Part shown: positions 24,373 to 32,874 of the stretch, piece after piece | How positions within the stretch are numbered: the first letter of the stretch is position 1 | Layout: each line of letters begins with the position of its first letter | Assembly (NCBI GenBank): GCA_001465015.1 | Contig: LNEO01000135.1 | Location: 1-43,617, forward strand | Direction: 5' to 3' | Length of the DNA: 43,617 bases | Source: Deltaproteobacteria bacterium Ga0077539 | GTDB lineage: Bacteria > Myxococcota_A > Polyangia > Polyangiales > Ga0077539 | The notes under the pieces: model-generated | What the model was told of the DNA's origin: nothing | Seen by the model: only the letters and a program-made list of their open reading frames with translations | Database searches by the model: none | Translations under genes and position numbers: made by a program

Positions 24373-27150
24373 TCAACCCTCGGATTCTCCGTCGGATTCA
24401 CGGTCATCCGAGCGCGAGGCGCCCTCGTCGAGCGCGAGCTTCGGCGCGTAGGAGAAGAAGCGCTCTTGCTGCTCGTCGGCGACGAGCGCGCGAGCGGGCA
24501 GGCGGTGGACCGTGGTCGCGGCGATGACCAACGACCGCTCGACCTTCTCGATCGGGTTGACGTTGCCCTTCACGACCGTGTCCACGAGGGTCTTGTCGAA
24601 GCAGTGCGTCGCCGCGAGCACGACGTGCAGGCTCGCGTGATCGACAGAGAGCGCCCCGGACTTGGTGAGCGCGTCGAGCAGATCGAACGCTCGTTGCTTC
24701 TCCTCTTCTTGCTCATCGGAGAACAGCGACTCCGTGGCTGGCTCGGACAGAAGGCCCTTCTTCGCGGTCCGCGACCACACGTCACCGGTGTTGATGATCG
24801 TGGGACGCAGCGCGCCGTCGTCGTCGAGCCGCTCGAACTTCGCGTCGAGCTCCGCGGGGATTCGCGTGTAGTCGACGCCGTCCGACGGCGTGTCTCGATC
24901 CTCGCGCGAGCCGTGGCGCGTCGGAGAGGCTGCCGGCGTGGATGGCGGCCGAGCTGCGGCCTCGGTTCGAGTCGGGGCCTTGGACTTGGTCGCGATGACT
25001 TGCGCGCTCGGGGTGGTGGAGATCGGCGCCGCGCTCGACGGCGGCGCGGCCTTGGGCATCGCAGGCGCGGCGCGGTCGACGGGTGCGGCCATCGCGGCCG
25101 ACGGCGCAGGGGGCGGCATCATTCTTGGAGCCGAGGGCGGCACGGGAGCGCCGCCGCGCATCGGCGGCGGGCTGGCGGGGACGGGGATGGAGCTGGGAAT
25201 CGCGTAAGCAGGAGTGCGATTCATCTCTGCGAGGCGCTTGGCTTCTGCTTCGCGGGCCTCTTGGATCTCGCGCTGCTTGGACTCGTCGATCATCGCGCGC
25301 ATGCGCCCGACGTACTCTGCGACGCGCGCGATCTTCTCGCTCGAGTGGGCCTCGCTGGGGCCATCGAACGAGAGCAGGTCGCTGGGGATCTGATAGTCGA
25401 TGAAGAGGCTCGAGAGGTCCTGGGTGAGCTTGATCTGCTTGGTCAAGCTATCGGGATCGAGCTTGAGCAGCTTTTCGAGCTGCGGCTTGATGTGAATGAC
25501 GCAGACGCCGAACAGCGTGCTCTCGAGCTGCATGCCGCGAAACGCTTTGGCGAAGCGCTGCTGCTCGGGAGAGAGGGACTCGATCGCGTCGCGAAACTCC
25601 TTGGGCGTCGGGATCTGCTCGAGCATCAGCGGGATCGAGAGCAGGTCTTTGTTCTGCACGATGACGCCGAAGCGGGGCTCGAACACGTCCGCGGCCGCGA
25701 TGCGACCGACGAGCAGGATGAAGCTGCTGAACTGCCGAGCGCGCGCGACGAGCTCGAGGGCCAGCGACGAGCCGCCCGAGAACTGGTGCGACACCCACGC
25801 GTGCAAGTGCCGCTGGCCGTGCACCGCGACGCGGGTCGAGGCGTCGAGGGCGAAGAACATGGGGCGCGTCGCCTCGCTCGACGCCACGATGGTCGAGATC
25901 GGGTCTGCCAGGGACGCGCCGCGCTTCACCTCGATGCTGAGCGTGCCCTCGGGGTCGTGCTCGGGTCGGCGAATCGCGTGCGAAAACGGCAGCGGATGAA
26001 ACTCGGGACGAAAGAGCTTTCTCCCGTGAAACTCCATGTAGCGCGCGAAGTCCGCGGAGCTGAGCTCCTTGCCGATCGCCGCGACGAGCTGCTTGTGCAG
26101 CATCTGCTCGACGTACAGCGCGCCCTGGGCAAACTGTTCGCACAGCTGCCGTGCGTGGCGGCTCACGGCGACGAGGCTCGCCTCGACCGCGGTGATCACG
26201 GACGCGTCTTTCGGAAACACTCTGGCGATGTCCTGACACCGCGCGATCAGCGTGCGCTCTTGCTCACCGAGCAGCGCGTCGGCGAACCCCGTGCGGAGCA
26301 CAGCGCCGTCCGCGCTGGCCTTCTCGAAGAGCGGGAGCACCGGGAGGAGAACGTCGTCCGCGTGGATGGCGGTGAGGTCGAGGCTGTGACCGGTCTGCGC
26401 GGGGAACAGGTCGTTGATGAAGTAGCGATCGAGCCGCGCGAAGAAGAGCGTGAGCGCGTCGAGCGCGCGCAGCGCCTCTTCGACCTGCGCGTTGCGGCGG
26501 GGCGTGTGGCAGGACGACGCTGTTCGATCGATCGCGAAGCGGGCGCGACCCTCGTCGTCGACCTGTCGAAGCAGCCACGAGAGGTCGGTCTCGACGACAG
26601 GCCGCACGGTGGTCTGCGGGCGCGGCGCTGTGTCTGCGGCGGTCTTGATCTCGATGCGTCCGCGACGGGACAAAAGAGAGATCGCTTCGTCGGTCGCGTT
26701 GGAGTGGTAGGCGTCCAGGCGGTACTCGAACTCGAAGCTCCAGAAGTACTCTCGAACGGTGGTGACGACCTTCTCGGTTCGCGTCGATTTGTTGCCGAGA
26801 AACCCGCGCGTCTCGGTGACGTGCTCGGTCGCAGCCTCGACCTTGCGCGTCTCTTCTCGAAGGAACTTGCAGTCTTCTTGGGCTGTCAGCCGCAGGGTGA
26901 CCGCGCGGGTCGAGGCCCAGGCGCGCAACGTCTCGAGGTCCTTCGGAGTCAGACCGATGGTCTCGAGGCACTGCAAGAGCGCGGCGACCGCAGTTCGGCC
27001 CATGAATTCAACGAGCGCGAACTTGTCATCGTACGTGTGAGGGACGTCCGCGGCGTACTGCGGGTTGCGCGTGTTCTCGAGCACCTTGCGGACGCGCAAA
27101 AGCGCTGCGTCGACGCGACGTCGAAACTCGATCTCGTTGTAGCTCTCCAC
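24373..27150 (-). CDS. Large protein of no recognised family (925 aa)
   Basis: Not recognised. GTG 27150 is taken as start because AGGAGA (complement of 27157-27162) lies six bases upstream; the frame opens ten codons earlier at 27180. No signal peptide or membrane segment. Residues 1-620 are well-ordered alpha/beta (EYFWSFEFEYRLDAYHSN, FARYMEFHGRKLFRPEFHP, SSFILLVGRIAAADVFEPRF). A coiled-coil-like KQREIQEAREAEAKRLAE then leads into a Pro/Ala/Ser-rich linker (about 630-760). A conserved-looking C-terminal module follows (about 800-905: AFDLLDALTKSGALSVDHAS, THCFDKTLVDTVV, NPIEKVERSL). It sits alone between the AraC gene and a surface lipoprotein. Function unknown. Confidence 0.8.
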   Translation of the reverse strand: MESYNEIEFRRRVDAALLRVRKVLENTRNPQYAADVPHTYDDKFALVEFMGRTAVAALLQCLETIGLTPKDLETLRAWASTRAVTLRLTAQEDCKFLREETRKVEAATEHVTETRGFLGNKSTRTEKVVTTVREYFWSFEFEYRLDAYHSNATDEAISLLSRRGRIEIKTAADTAPRPQTTVRPVVETDLSWLLRQVDDEGRARFAIDRTASSCHTPRRNAQVEEALRALDALTLFFARLDRYFINDLFPAQTGHSLDLTAIHADDVLLPVLPLFEKASADGAVLRTGFADALLGEQERTLIARCQDIARVFPKDASVITAVEASLVAVSRHARQLCEQFAQGALYVEQMLHKQLVAAIGKELSSADFARYMEFHGRKLFRPEFHPLPFSHAIRRPEHDPEGTLSIEVKRGASLADPISTIVASSEATRPMFFALDASTRVAVHGQRHLHAWVSHQFSGGSSLALELVARARQFSSFILLVGRIAAADVFEPRFGVIVQNKDLLSIPLMLEQIPTPKEFRDAIESLSPEQQRFAKAFRGMQLESTLFGVCVIHIKPQLEKLLKLDPDSLTKQIKLTQDLSSLFIDYQIPSDLLSFDGPSEAHSSEKIARVAEYVGRMRAMIDESKQREIQEAREAEAKRLAEMNRTPAYAIPSSIPVPASPPPMRGGAPVPPSAPRMMPPPAPSAAMAAPVDRAAPAMPKAAPPSSAAPISTTPSAQVIATKSKAPTRTEAAARPPSTPAASPTRHGSREDRDTPSDGVDYTRIPAELDAKFERLDDDGALRPTIINTGDVWSRTAKKGLLSEPATESLFSDEQEEEKQRAFDLLDALTKSGALSVDHASLHVVLAATHCFDKTLVDTVVKGNVNPIEKVERSLVIAATTVHRLPARALVADEQQERFFSYAPKLALDEGASRSDDRESDGESEG

Positions 27151-27257
27151 TCGTTCTCTCCTGACGAGGGAGGATCGCACCGTTCAGCGCGACGGACACG
27201 GCGGATCGGGCGTCGTACGCGTCTGTTCGCGCGAGCTGAGGCCCCCCGGCGCGCCGC

Positions 27258-30200
27258 TCAGTTCGCGAAGGTGCCGTTGCAGCTCGCGACCCACTCGGCC
27301 GAGGGCATCGCCACGAACTGGTTGGTGTATTCGAACTGGAAGTACCAGCGGTTGCGGGACGGCGAGAAGCCGATCGTCGCCGTGTCGCCAAGGTTGGTAA
27401 ACGAGCCAGCGACGGAGACGCTTCCCGTGCCGACGCGCACGCGCCCGAGCGTCGTGGTGCTCTGGACGTACACGAGGTCCGTGGCGCTACCGGTGCTCTC
27501 GGCGATTCCGGTCGACGTCCACATTTCGTTGCCGGTGTGCACCGGCGGCGTAAACGCGCCGAAGTCGCGCACCTCGCCGGTGGCGAGGTTGATGTTCCAG
27601 AGCCGTCCGCCGGTCGCGAGCACGACGCGGTCGTAGCCGTTGAACACCATGTTCGTGCTGCTCGCGTTGGTGTCGACGACGATCGGCTGACTGAGGGTCA
27701 GCGGGATCCCAGTCGGCTGGAGCGAGAACTCCGACAGGGGCACCATCCTCGTCAGCGTCACCGGACCCGAGAACGACTGGATCGGCAGATTGCCCGCGAA
27801 CAGCCCGAACAACGCGCCGTTTCGGACGTTGTACACGACGTGGTCGCTCAGCACTCCGACCGCGGCGGACGACATCACGGATGGCATCGTGGTGTTGTAG
27901 TACTGCCGAGTGCCGTTGTCCCCGACCAGCACCACGGAGCCGAACGACACAGCGATCGGGCCACGGTCGTCGCCGATCTCGGTGTTGGTGTCGATCACGT
28001 TGCAGCCGACGGTGCTGTAGCCGCTCAGCGCGAGATCTCCCGTCGTGGTGTTCTGCGTCACAGTGAGCGGGCAGCTCACCAGCGCCTCAGCGATCGAGCC
28101 GAACTGCCCGCCGCCCTCGATGCGCACGAGCCAGCGGCTCGAAGCTCCCTGCGAATGCACCGCGAGGTGCGCGGCGTCGCCGAGCCCGAGGCCCGAGAAC
28201 ACGGCGACGTTCGTCACCAGCCCGTCGGGAACCCGGGCGCGCGAAATCGCGCCCGAGCTCTGCACGTACGTCAAATAGAGCGTCCCGCCGATTTGCTCGG
28301 CGACGCCGGTGGTCCGAAAGTTCTCGGCGAACCCGCGTGCCGGATTCGCCATCGCCCCGCGATCGGTCACGACGCCGGTCGACAGGTTGATGTCGTAGAC
28401 GTTGCCGTGGTGCACGACCACTCGCCCGCCGCCGTTGTACACGCCGACTTGCGCTCCGAAGTTCGTGTCGACCGCGAACGAACGCGACAACATCAGCGGA
28501 GACGACGTGACCCAGGTCCCTCCGCCGTTGGCGCGCCAGAGCCGGTCGACGTTGCGCGTCCCGCTGCTCATGCGAAGCGGTCCCGCGCTGTCACCGAGCA
28601 GCCAAATCTGCCCGTTGAACACGTTGTAGACCAGGCTGTCGACCTGCTCGGGTACGAGCGTCGGATTGGTCGCTGGTGTGACGGGATCGAGCCGAGCGGT
28701 GCCCTGGTCCGCGTTGACCAGGAGGCTCGTCGCGCCCACCGCGAGGCCGCCGCGCTGATCGCCGCTGACGGTCTCGGTGTTCACCAAATTGCAGCTCGTG
28801 CCGAAGCTGGTCACCCGAAACGGCGCGAGGCAGACGCCCCCGCCGCAGCTTTGACCGGCGGGGCACGCGGTGCCGCACGCGCCGCAGTTGCCCGCGTTGG
28901 TGAGCAGATCGACGCACGTCATCGACGGGCCGCACGCGGTCTGGCCCGGACCGCAGATCGATCTGCAGCTGCCAGAGACGCAGCTCTGTCCGCCAGGACA
29001 CGCGGTGCCGCAGGCGCCGCAGTTGCTCGGGTCGCTGAGAAGATTCGCACAACGACCGGCGGAACCGCCGACCGCGCCGCACAAGGTCTGCCCAGGTCCG
29101 CACGAGCCCGCGCAGGTCCCGGCAGAGCATGTCGTCGCTCCGCCGATCGGGGGAGAACACGCGCGACCGCACGCCGCGCAGTTGCTCACGCTGGTGTTGA
29201 GGTTGGTCTCGCAGCCGTTCGCCGGGTTGCCGTCGCAGTCGCCGAAGCCCGGAGCGCAGCGCAGCACGCACGCGCCGCTCGTGCACGTCGCGCTCTGATT
29301 GGCGCCCGCGGCGCAAACGCGACCGCACGCGCCGCAGCTGGTCATGGACGATCGCAGGTCGGTCTCGCATCCGTTGGCTGCGACGCCGTCGCAGTTTCCG
29401 AAGCTCGGCGCGCACACGACCGTGCAGCGGCTCGCGGCGCAGGCGGGCGTCGAGTTGGGACCCGCGGGGCAAACCGTGCCGCACGCGCCGCAGTTGGTCG
29501 GGCTGCCCGTCGTGTCGACGCACAGACCGCCACAACGAGTGGTCGGAGGAAGGCAGCTGAGCGAACACGCGCCCATCGAGCAGCTCTGCATGGTGGGGCA
29601 CGCGTTGCCGCAGGTCCCGCAGTGACTGTTGCTCGATTGCAGGTCGACGCAGGCGCCTCCACAAAACGCCTGTCCCGCCGGGCAGCGCGGGCGGCACATC
29701 CCGGTCATGCACTGCTCGGATGCCATGCACGCGTTGCCGCAGGCTCCGCAGTGGGCGTCGCTCGTCCGAGTGTCGACGCAGGCGCCGCCGCACGCGCTCT
29801 GTCCGGCGGGACAGTCCGGGACGCACGAGCTCATCACGCACCGTTCGCGCGCCGCGCAGGTCCGGCCACACGCACCACAATTCATGAGGTCCGTCGTGCT
29901 GTCGACGCAGTTCGCGCCGCACCGCGTTTGGCCGAGCGGACAGCGCACGACGCACATCCCCGCCGTGCACGACTCACCGCTGGCGCATGCGCGATCGCAC
30001 GCGCCGCAGTTGGCTCGGTCGGTGTTGTTGTCGACGCAGGCGCCACCACAGAACGACAGGCCGACCGGACACTGGACGCTCGCGTCTTGTGCGTCCGGCG
30101 CGGAGATGTCCGACGGGACATCGGAAGCGACCACGTCCGGCGGCGAGACGCGATCGTCGACGGTCGCGTCGATGGGCTCGACGCCTGTGTCGTTCACGCT

Positions 30201-30386
30201 GATGTCCGTCCGCCGGACATCGACGACGTCGACCTGCTCGGCCGGGGTCGAACACGCGACAGAAGCGAGCGCCAACAGCGCCAACGCTGGCGAAGCGCGG
30301 CGATGCGACGCGAGGGCAGTTGTCGCGGTCGATCGATCGACTCGCGTGCTGGTACACCGGGAAGAAGGCTCGAATCTCAATGGCAT
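27258..30386 (-). CDS. Stig1-like cysteine-repeat lipoprotein with duplicated C-terminal module
   Basis: 1042 residues. Lipobox SVAC (C45) follows ASPALALLALA. An Asp/Val-rich spacer (about 48-105) is followed by nine tandem cysteine repeats (about 108-520) with the core NCGACGxxC..G..C..G.C, resembling Stig1-type domains frequent in myxobacterial surface proteins. The C-terminal half contains two related modules of about 250 residues, each opening with CN(L/V)(V/I)(N/D)T, then GD(Q/D)RGxxAV, and carrying VVYNV/NG and NI(N)L(A/S)TG(V/E)V motifs; these suggest a beta-propeller-like fold made by duplication. Probably an adhesin or surface sensor. The start ATG lies 20 bases after GGAG, so the exact start is uncertain. 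Confidence 0.85.
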   Translation of the reverse strand: MPLRFEPSSRCTSTRVDRSTATTALASHRRASPALALLALASVACSTPAEQVDVVDVRRTDISVNDTGVEPIDATVDDRVSPPDVVASDVPSDISAPDAQDASVQCPVGLSFCGGACVDNNTDRANCGACDRACASGESCTAGMCVVRCPLGQTRCGANCVDSTTDLMNCGACGRTCAARERCVMSSCVPDCPAGQSACGGACVDTRTSDAHCGACGNACMASEQCMTGMCRPRCPAGQAFCGGACVDLQSSNSHCGTCGNACPTMQSCSMGACSLSCLPPTTRCGGLCVDTTGSPTNCGACGTVCPAGPNSTPACAASRCTVVCAPSFGNCDGVAANGCETDLRSSMTSCGACGRVCAAGANQSATCTSGACVLRCAPGFGDCDGNPANGCETNLNTSVSNCAACGRACSPPIGGATTCSAGTCAGSCGPGQTLCGAVGGSAGRCANLLSDPSNCGACGTACPGGQSCVSGSCRSICGPGQTACGPSMTCVDLLTNAGNCGACGTACPAGQSCGGGVCLAPFRVTSFGTSCNLVNTETVSGDQRGGLAVGATSLLVNADQGTARLDPVTPATNPTLVPEQVDSLVYNVFNGQIWLLGDSAGPLRMSSGTRNVDRLWRANGGGTWVTSSPLMLSRSFAVDTNFGAQVGVYNGGGRVVVHHGNVYDINLSTGVVTDRGAMANPARGFAENFRTTGVAEQIGGTLYLTYVQSSGAISRARVPDGLVTNVAVFSGLGLGDAAHLAVHSQGASSRWLVRIEGGGQFGSIAEALVSCPLTVTQNTTTGDLALSGYSTVGCNVIDTNTEIGDDRGPIAVSFGSVVLVGDNGTRQYYNTTMPSVMSSAAVGVLSDHVVYNVRNGALFGLFAGNLPIQSFSGPVTLTRMVPLSEFSLQPTGIPLTLSQPIVVDTNASSTNMVFNGYDRVVLATGGRLWNINLATGEVRDFGAFTPPVHTGNEMWTSTGIAESTGSATDLVYVQSTTTLGRVRVGTGSVSVAGSFTNLGDTATIGFSPSRNRWYFQFEYTNQFVAMPSAEWVASCNGTFAN

Positions 30387-30505
30387 TGTCTCGAGCTTAT
30401 CACTCCGAGCCGTCGACCGACGGGGCTCGAAGTCACCTCCGTTACGGCGCGGGGCTCCGTCGTGCGACGATGTGGGCCAGATCTTCTTCCCCGTGAGGTT
30501 CGTCG

Positions 30506-31456
30506 ATGGCCGAGATTCACCCTGAGCTGGCGCGCGTCGCCCGCTGGCTGCCCGATGTCGCCTTGAGCGACCGTTCTGTGAAGGTGTTGCAGTGGCTGAC
30601 GCGGCGTTCGTTTGCGGGGGGCGTCTCGAAGAACGTCGAGCGGCGCGTGCTCTCCGTTCGAGCGCCGGGCGGCCGACACGCGATCGAGCTCTTCGTGTAC
30701 CGCTCGCGCGCGGCGCCTCAGCGGAGCGGAGCGCTGCTCTGGATGCACGGCGGCGGATACGTGTTGGGCGGTCCGGGCCAGGACGCAGGGCGGTGCGCTG
30801 CCTGGGCCGAGGAGCTCGGGATCACCGTGGTCGCGGTGCGCTATCGACTCGCCCCGCAGCATCCCTACCCCGCGGGGCTCGAGGACTGCTACGCGGCGTT
30901 GCAGTGGATGCACGACAACGCGGACTCGCTCGGCGTCGCGCGCGATCGCATCGCGGTGGGCGGGCAGAGCGCGGGCGGAGGCCTCGCGGCGGCGCTCGCG
31001 CTGCTCGCTCGGGACCGCGACGGTGCCAAGCCGGTGTTTCAGCTGCTCTCGTACCCGATGCTCGACGACCGCACCGCCTTGCGCGACAACATCGACGAGC
31101 GCTCATTTCGCCTGTGGAACCAGCGGAGCAACCGATACGCCTGGCAAGCATATCTGGGCCGCCCGCCCGGGAGCGATCCGCTCGAACCATACGCGGCGCC
31201 GGGCCGCGTTCGGTCACTCGAGGGCGTCGCGCCTGCGTGGATCGGTGTCGGAACCGAGGATCTCTTTCTCGACGAGGACCGGGCGTACGAAAGGCGCCTC
31301 GTCGAGTGCTCGGTGTCGTGCGAGCTCTTCGTCGTCGAGGGCGCCTATCACGGGTTCGACGCGGTGAGCCCCAACGCGTCGGTGTCTCGGAGCTACATCG
31401 ATTCGCAAACGCGAGCGCTCGCTCGCGCGCTCTCTCGTGCGCCCTCGAGGCCATAG
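30506..31456 (+). CDS. HSL-family (type IV) esterase/lipase
   Basis: 316 residues, cytosolic alpha/beta hydrolase of the hormone-sensitive-lipase group. Oxyanion motif HGGG at 81-84, nucleophile S155 in GQSAGGG, catalytic D252 in GTEDLFLDED and H282 in GAYHGFD complete the triad. It is expected to hydrolyse short- to medium-chain acyl esters. The N-terminal 40 residues (ARVARWLPDVALSDRSVKVL) form the cap helices usual for the family. It is divergent from the Stig1-like lipoprotein (119 bases between starts) and convergent with the DoxX-like gene. Confidence 0.92.
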   Translation: MAEIHPELARVARWLPDVALSDRSVKVLQWLTRRSFAGGVSKNVERRVLSVRAPGGRHAIELFVYRSRAAPQRSGALLWMHGGGYVLGGPGQDAGRCAAWAEELGITVVAVRYRLAPQHPYPAGLEDCYAALQWMHDNADSLGVARDRIAVGGQSAGGGLAAALALLARDRDGAKPVFQLLSYPMLDDRTALRDNIDERSFRLWNQRSNRYAWQAYLGRPPGSDPLEPYAAPGRVRSLEGVAPAWIGVGTEDLFLDEDRAYERRLVECSVSCELFVVEGAYHGFDAVSPNASVSRSYIDSQTRALARALSRAPSRP

Positions 31457-31493
31457 ACCCGCGACGATCGACGAAGGCGAGCCCGATCTGCGC

Positions 31494-31871
31494 TCAGATC
31501 GCAGGGCCCTCGAGCTTTCGCGACTCGGGGCGCGTCCACCAGGACGCGAGCGCCAGTCCCAACAACACAAGCGGAGCCGCCGCGCCGCCCGCGCCGTCGC
31601 CAGCCATCACATGAGAGATCGCGGCGCTCGCGAGGTTGATGACGAACCCCGCGTAGGCCCACTCTTTCATGCGACGCGCGCCGGGCACGAGCACGACGAC
31701 CACCCCGATGAGCTTCGCCAGCCCGAGGATCGTCATGAAGTACATCGGGTACCCGAGGTGCTGAAACGTCGCCACGAGCGGGGGCTGCCGCGTCAGCGTC
31801 GCCATGCCCGAGCCGAACAGCGCAAACGCAAACAACGCGGTCGTGATCCAGTACGGAAGCTTGCTCTTCAT
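31494..31871 (-). CDS. DoxX-like membrane protein
   Basis: 125 residues from ATG 31871 with four hydrophobic segments: WITTALFAFALFGSGMA, YFMTILGLAKLIGVVVVLVP, EWAYAGFVINLASAAISHVM and PLVLLGLALASWW. The GLAKLIGVVVVLVPGARRMKEWAYAGF block is characteristic of DoxX-like (DoxX_2) proteins. Roles reported for the family include thiosulfate:quinone oxidoreductase subunits and redox-related membrane functions, but no partner is present. It is divergent from a broken LysR gene, a pairing common for DoxX-like genes, with 92 bases between starts. Confidence 0.85.
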   Translation of the reverse strand: MKSKLPYWITTALFAFALFGSGMATLTRQPPLVATFQHLGYPMYFMTILGLAKLIGVVVVLVPGARRMKEWAYAGFVINLASAAISHVMAGDGAGGAAAPLVLLGLALASWWTRPESRKLEGPAI

Positions 31872-31901
31872 CTTCGTTCTCCACCGTCCGTCGCGCGAGG
31901 T

Positions 31902-31960
31902 CGCACGAATCGGGAGGCAGCTTCGAGCCGCTGGCGAGATCGCGGAAGCACGCACGAATC
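31902..31960. promoter_or_regulatory. Direct-repeat pair CGCACGAATC in the DoxX/LysR control region
   Basis: The exact ten-base sequence CGCACGAATC occurs at 31902-31911 and 31951-31960, in the 92-base divergent gap. LysR regulators usually bind such intergenic regions at two sites. These may be remnants of the cognate operator; chance cannot be excluded. Confidence 0.35.
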
Positions 31961-31963
31961 ATC

Positions 31964-32389
31964 ATGATCTGCTCGAAAATGATGCAGATCGACGATGTGC
32001 CCGAGACGACAGAGCTCGCCACGTTTACGCGCGTCGTCGAGGCCGGATCCATCTCGCTGGCCGCGCGAGAGCTCGGCGTTCGGAGACCCACGGTGGGGCG
32101 GCGACTGGCGCGACTCGAAGAGCGACTCGGCCTGCGACTGCTCTGGCGGAGCGGCGCAGAGGCGACGCTCGCAGACGTGTACGTGGAGCGGGCGTTCGTT
32201 CGGCCTGCGGTGCGCGCGTTCGTCGACGCGACCGTCGAGCGGGCGAGTCGAACCACGCTCGCGGGACGGCTCACTCGACGCGCGCGCCGGGCGCGCTGCG
32301 CCCGAGTCAGTACTGCGCGGTCATGCGCACCGCCATCGAACCGACCCCACGGTGGACGAAGCGACACGCATCGAACCCTGGCGCGCTGA
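31964..32389 (+). pseudogene. LysR-type regulator with internal deletion
   Basis: The first ~65 residues are an intact LysR DNA-binding domain: ELATFTRVVEAGSISLAARE, LGVRRPTVGRRLARLEERLG and LRLLWR. Instead of the ~200-residue effector domain, the frame passes at about residue 70 (near 32165) into RPAVRAFVDATVERA, which looks like the extreme C-terminus of the family (PAVRAFVDFLVER). It then runs on as Arg-rich sequence antisense to the DUF2141 gene. This indicates an internal in-frame or near in-frame deletion. It could still make a short DNA-binding protein. Its divergent partner DoxX-like gene is intact. Confidence 0.7.
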
Positions 32390-32762
32390 GCACCGGTCGC
32401 ACATCGTTGCTGAACCCGTAACCCTCGAGGGGAATCCCCAGAAAACCCTGGTCGACCCGCCCGTTGATGTTCTCGTCGTGACCGAACGCGAGCGCGTACG
32501 TGCCTGCCGCGGGGACGTTCATCGTGCACGTCGCGACGCGATTGGTGATGCGCGCGCGGCATCGAGTGATTCGCCCGCGATCCTGCAGCCAATACGCAGA
32601 CTGATACAAGCCGAGGTCCACGATCCCGTTGTTGTTGCGCAACCCCACGACGGTCGCGACGAGCGTGGCCTGGGTCGACGGAGCAGGCAGCGCTTGTCCC
32701 ACCGCGAGAGGCGCGGCGAGAAGAACAACCAGGCTCGACCCGAGAAGCAAAGCTCGTCTCAT
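32307..32762 (-). CDS. DUF2141-family secreted protein
   Basis: 151 residues from ATG 32762. Signal peptide MRRALLLGSSLVVLLAAPLA with cleavage near VGQA. The mature part matches DUF2141: VGLRNNNGIVDLGLY..., ITNRVATCTMNVPAAGTYAL, FGHDENINGRVDQGFLGIPL and EGYGFSND. This is a small beta-sandwich periplasmic protein of unknown role. A minus-strand TACACT lies 10 bases before the ATG. Its 3' end overlaps the run-on tail of the LysR pseudogene. Confidence 0.87.
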   Translation of the reverse strand: MRRALLLGSSLVVLLAAPLAVGQALPAPSTQATLVATVVGLRNNNGIVDLGLYQSAYWLQDRGRITRCRARITNRVATCTMNVPAAGTYALAFGHDENINGRVDQGFLGIPLEGYGFSNDVRPVLSAPGFDACRFVHRGVGSMAVRMTAQY

Positions 32763-32772
32763 GACGTTGCGC

Positions 32773-32778
32773 AGTGTA
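32773..32778 (-). promoter_or_regulatory. Possible -10 hexamer TACACT
   Basis: Minus-strand TACACT ends 10 bases before the DUF2141 ATG, the same short spacing as at 6362. Confidence 0.35.
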
Positions 32779-32874
32779 GCTCCACTTCCGTGCGATGCTC
32801 GTCGCGGTAGAGTGGTTGCGTCCGAGCCTCCCGAAACCACGGACACCGACCCGACTCTTCGAACAGCCCAGTCG

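Noticed and set aside
23764..27636. A 1290-codon open frame on the + strand
   Set aside because: It lies antisense to the AraC gene and the 925-residue gene, is Arg/Glu-rich with no domains, and arises from the high GC of the codon third positions. The opposite strand carries recognisable HTH motifs and a ribosome site.
27537..30566. A 1009-codon open frame on the + strand
   Set aside because: Antisense to the Stig1-like lipoprotein. The minus strand has a lipobox and nine regular cysteine repeats, which cannot be chance.
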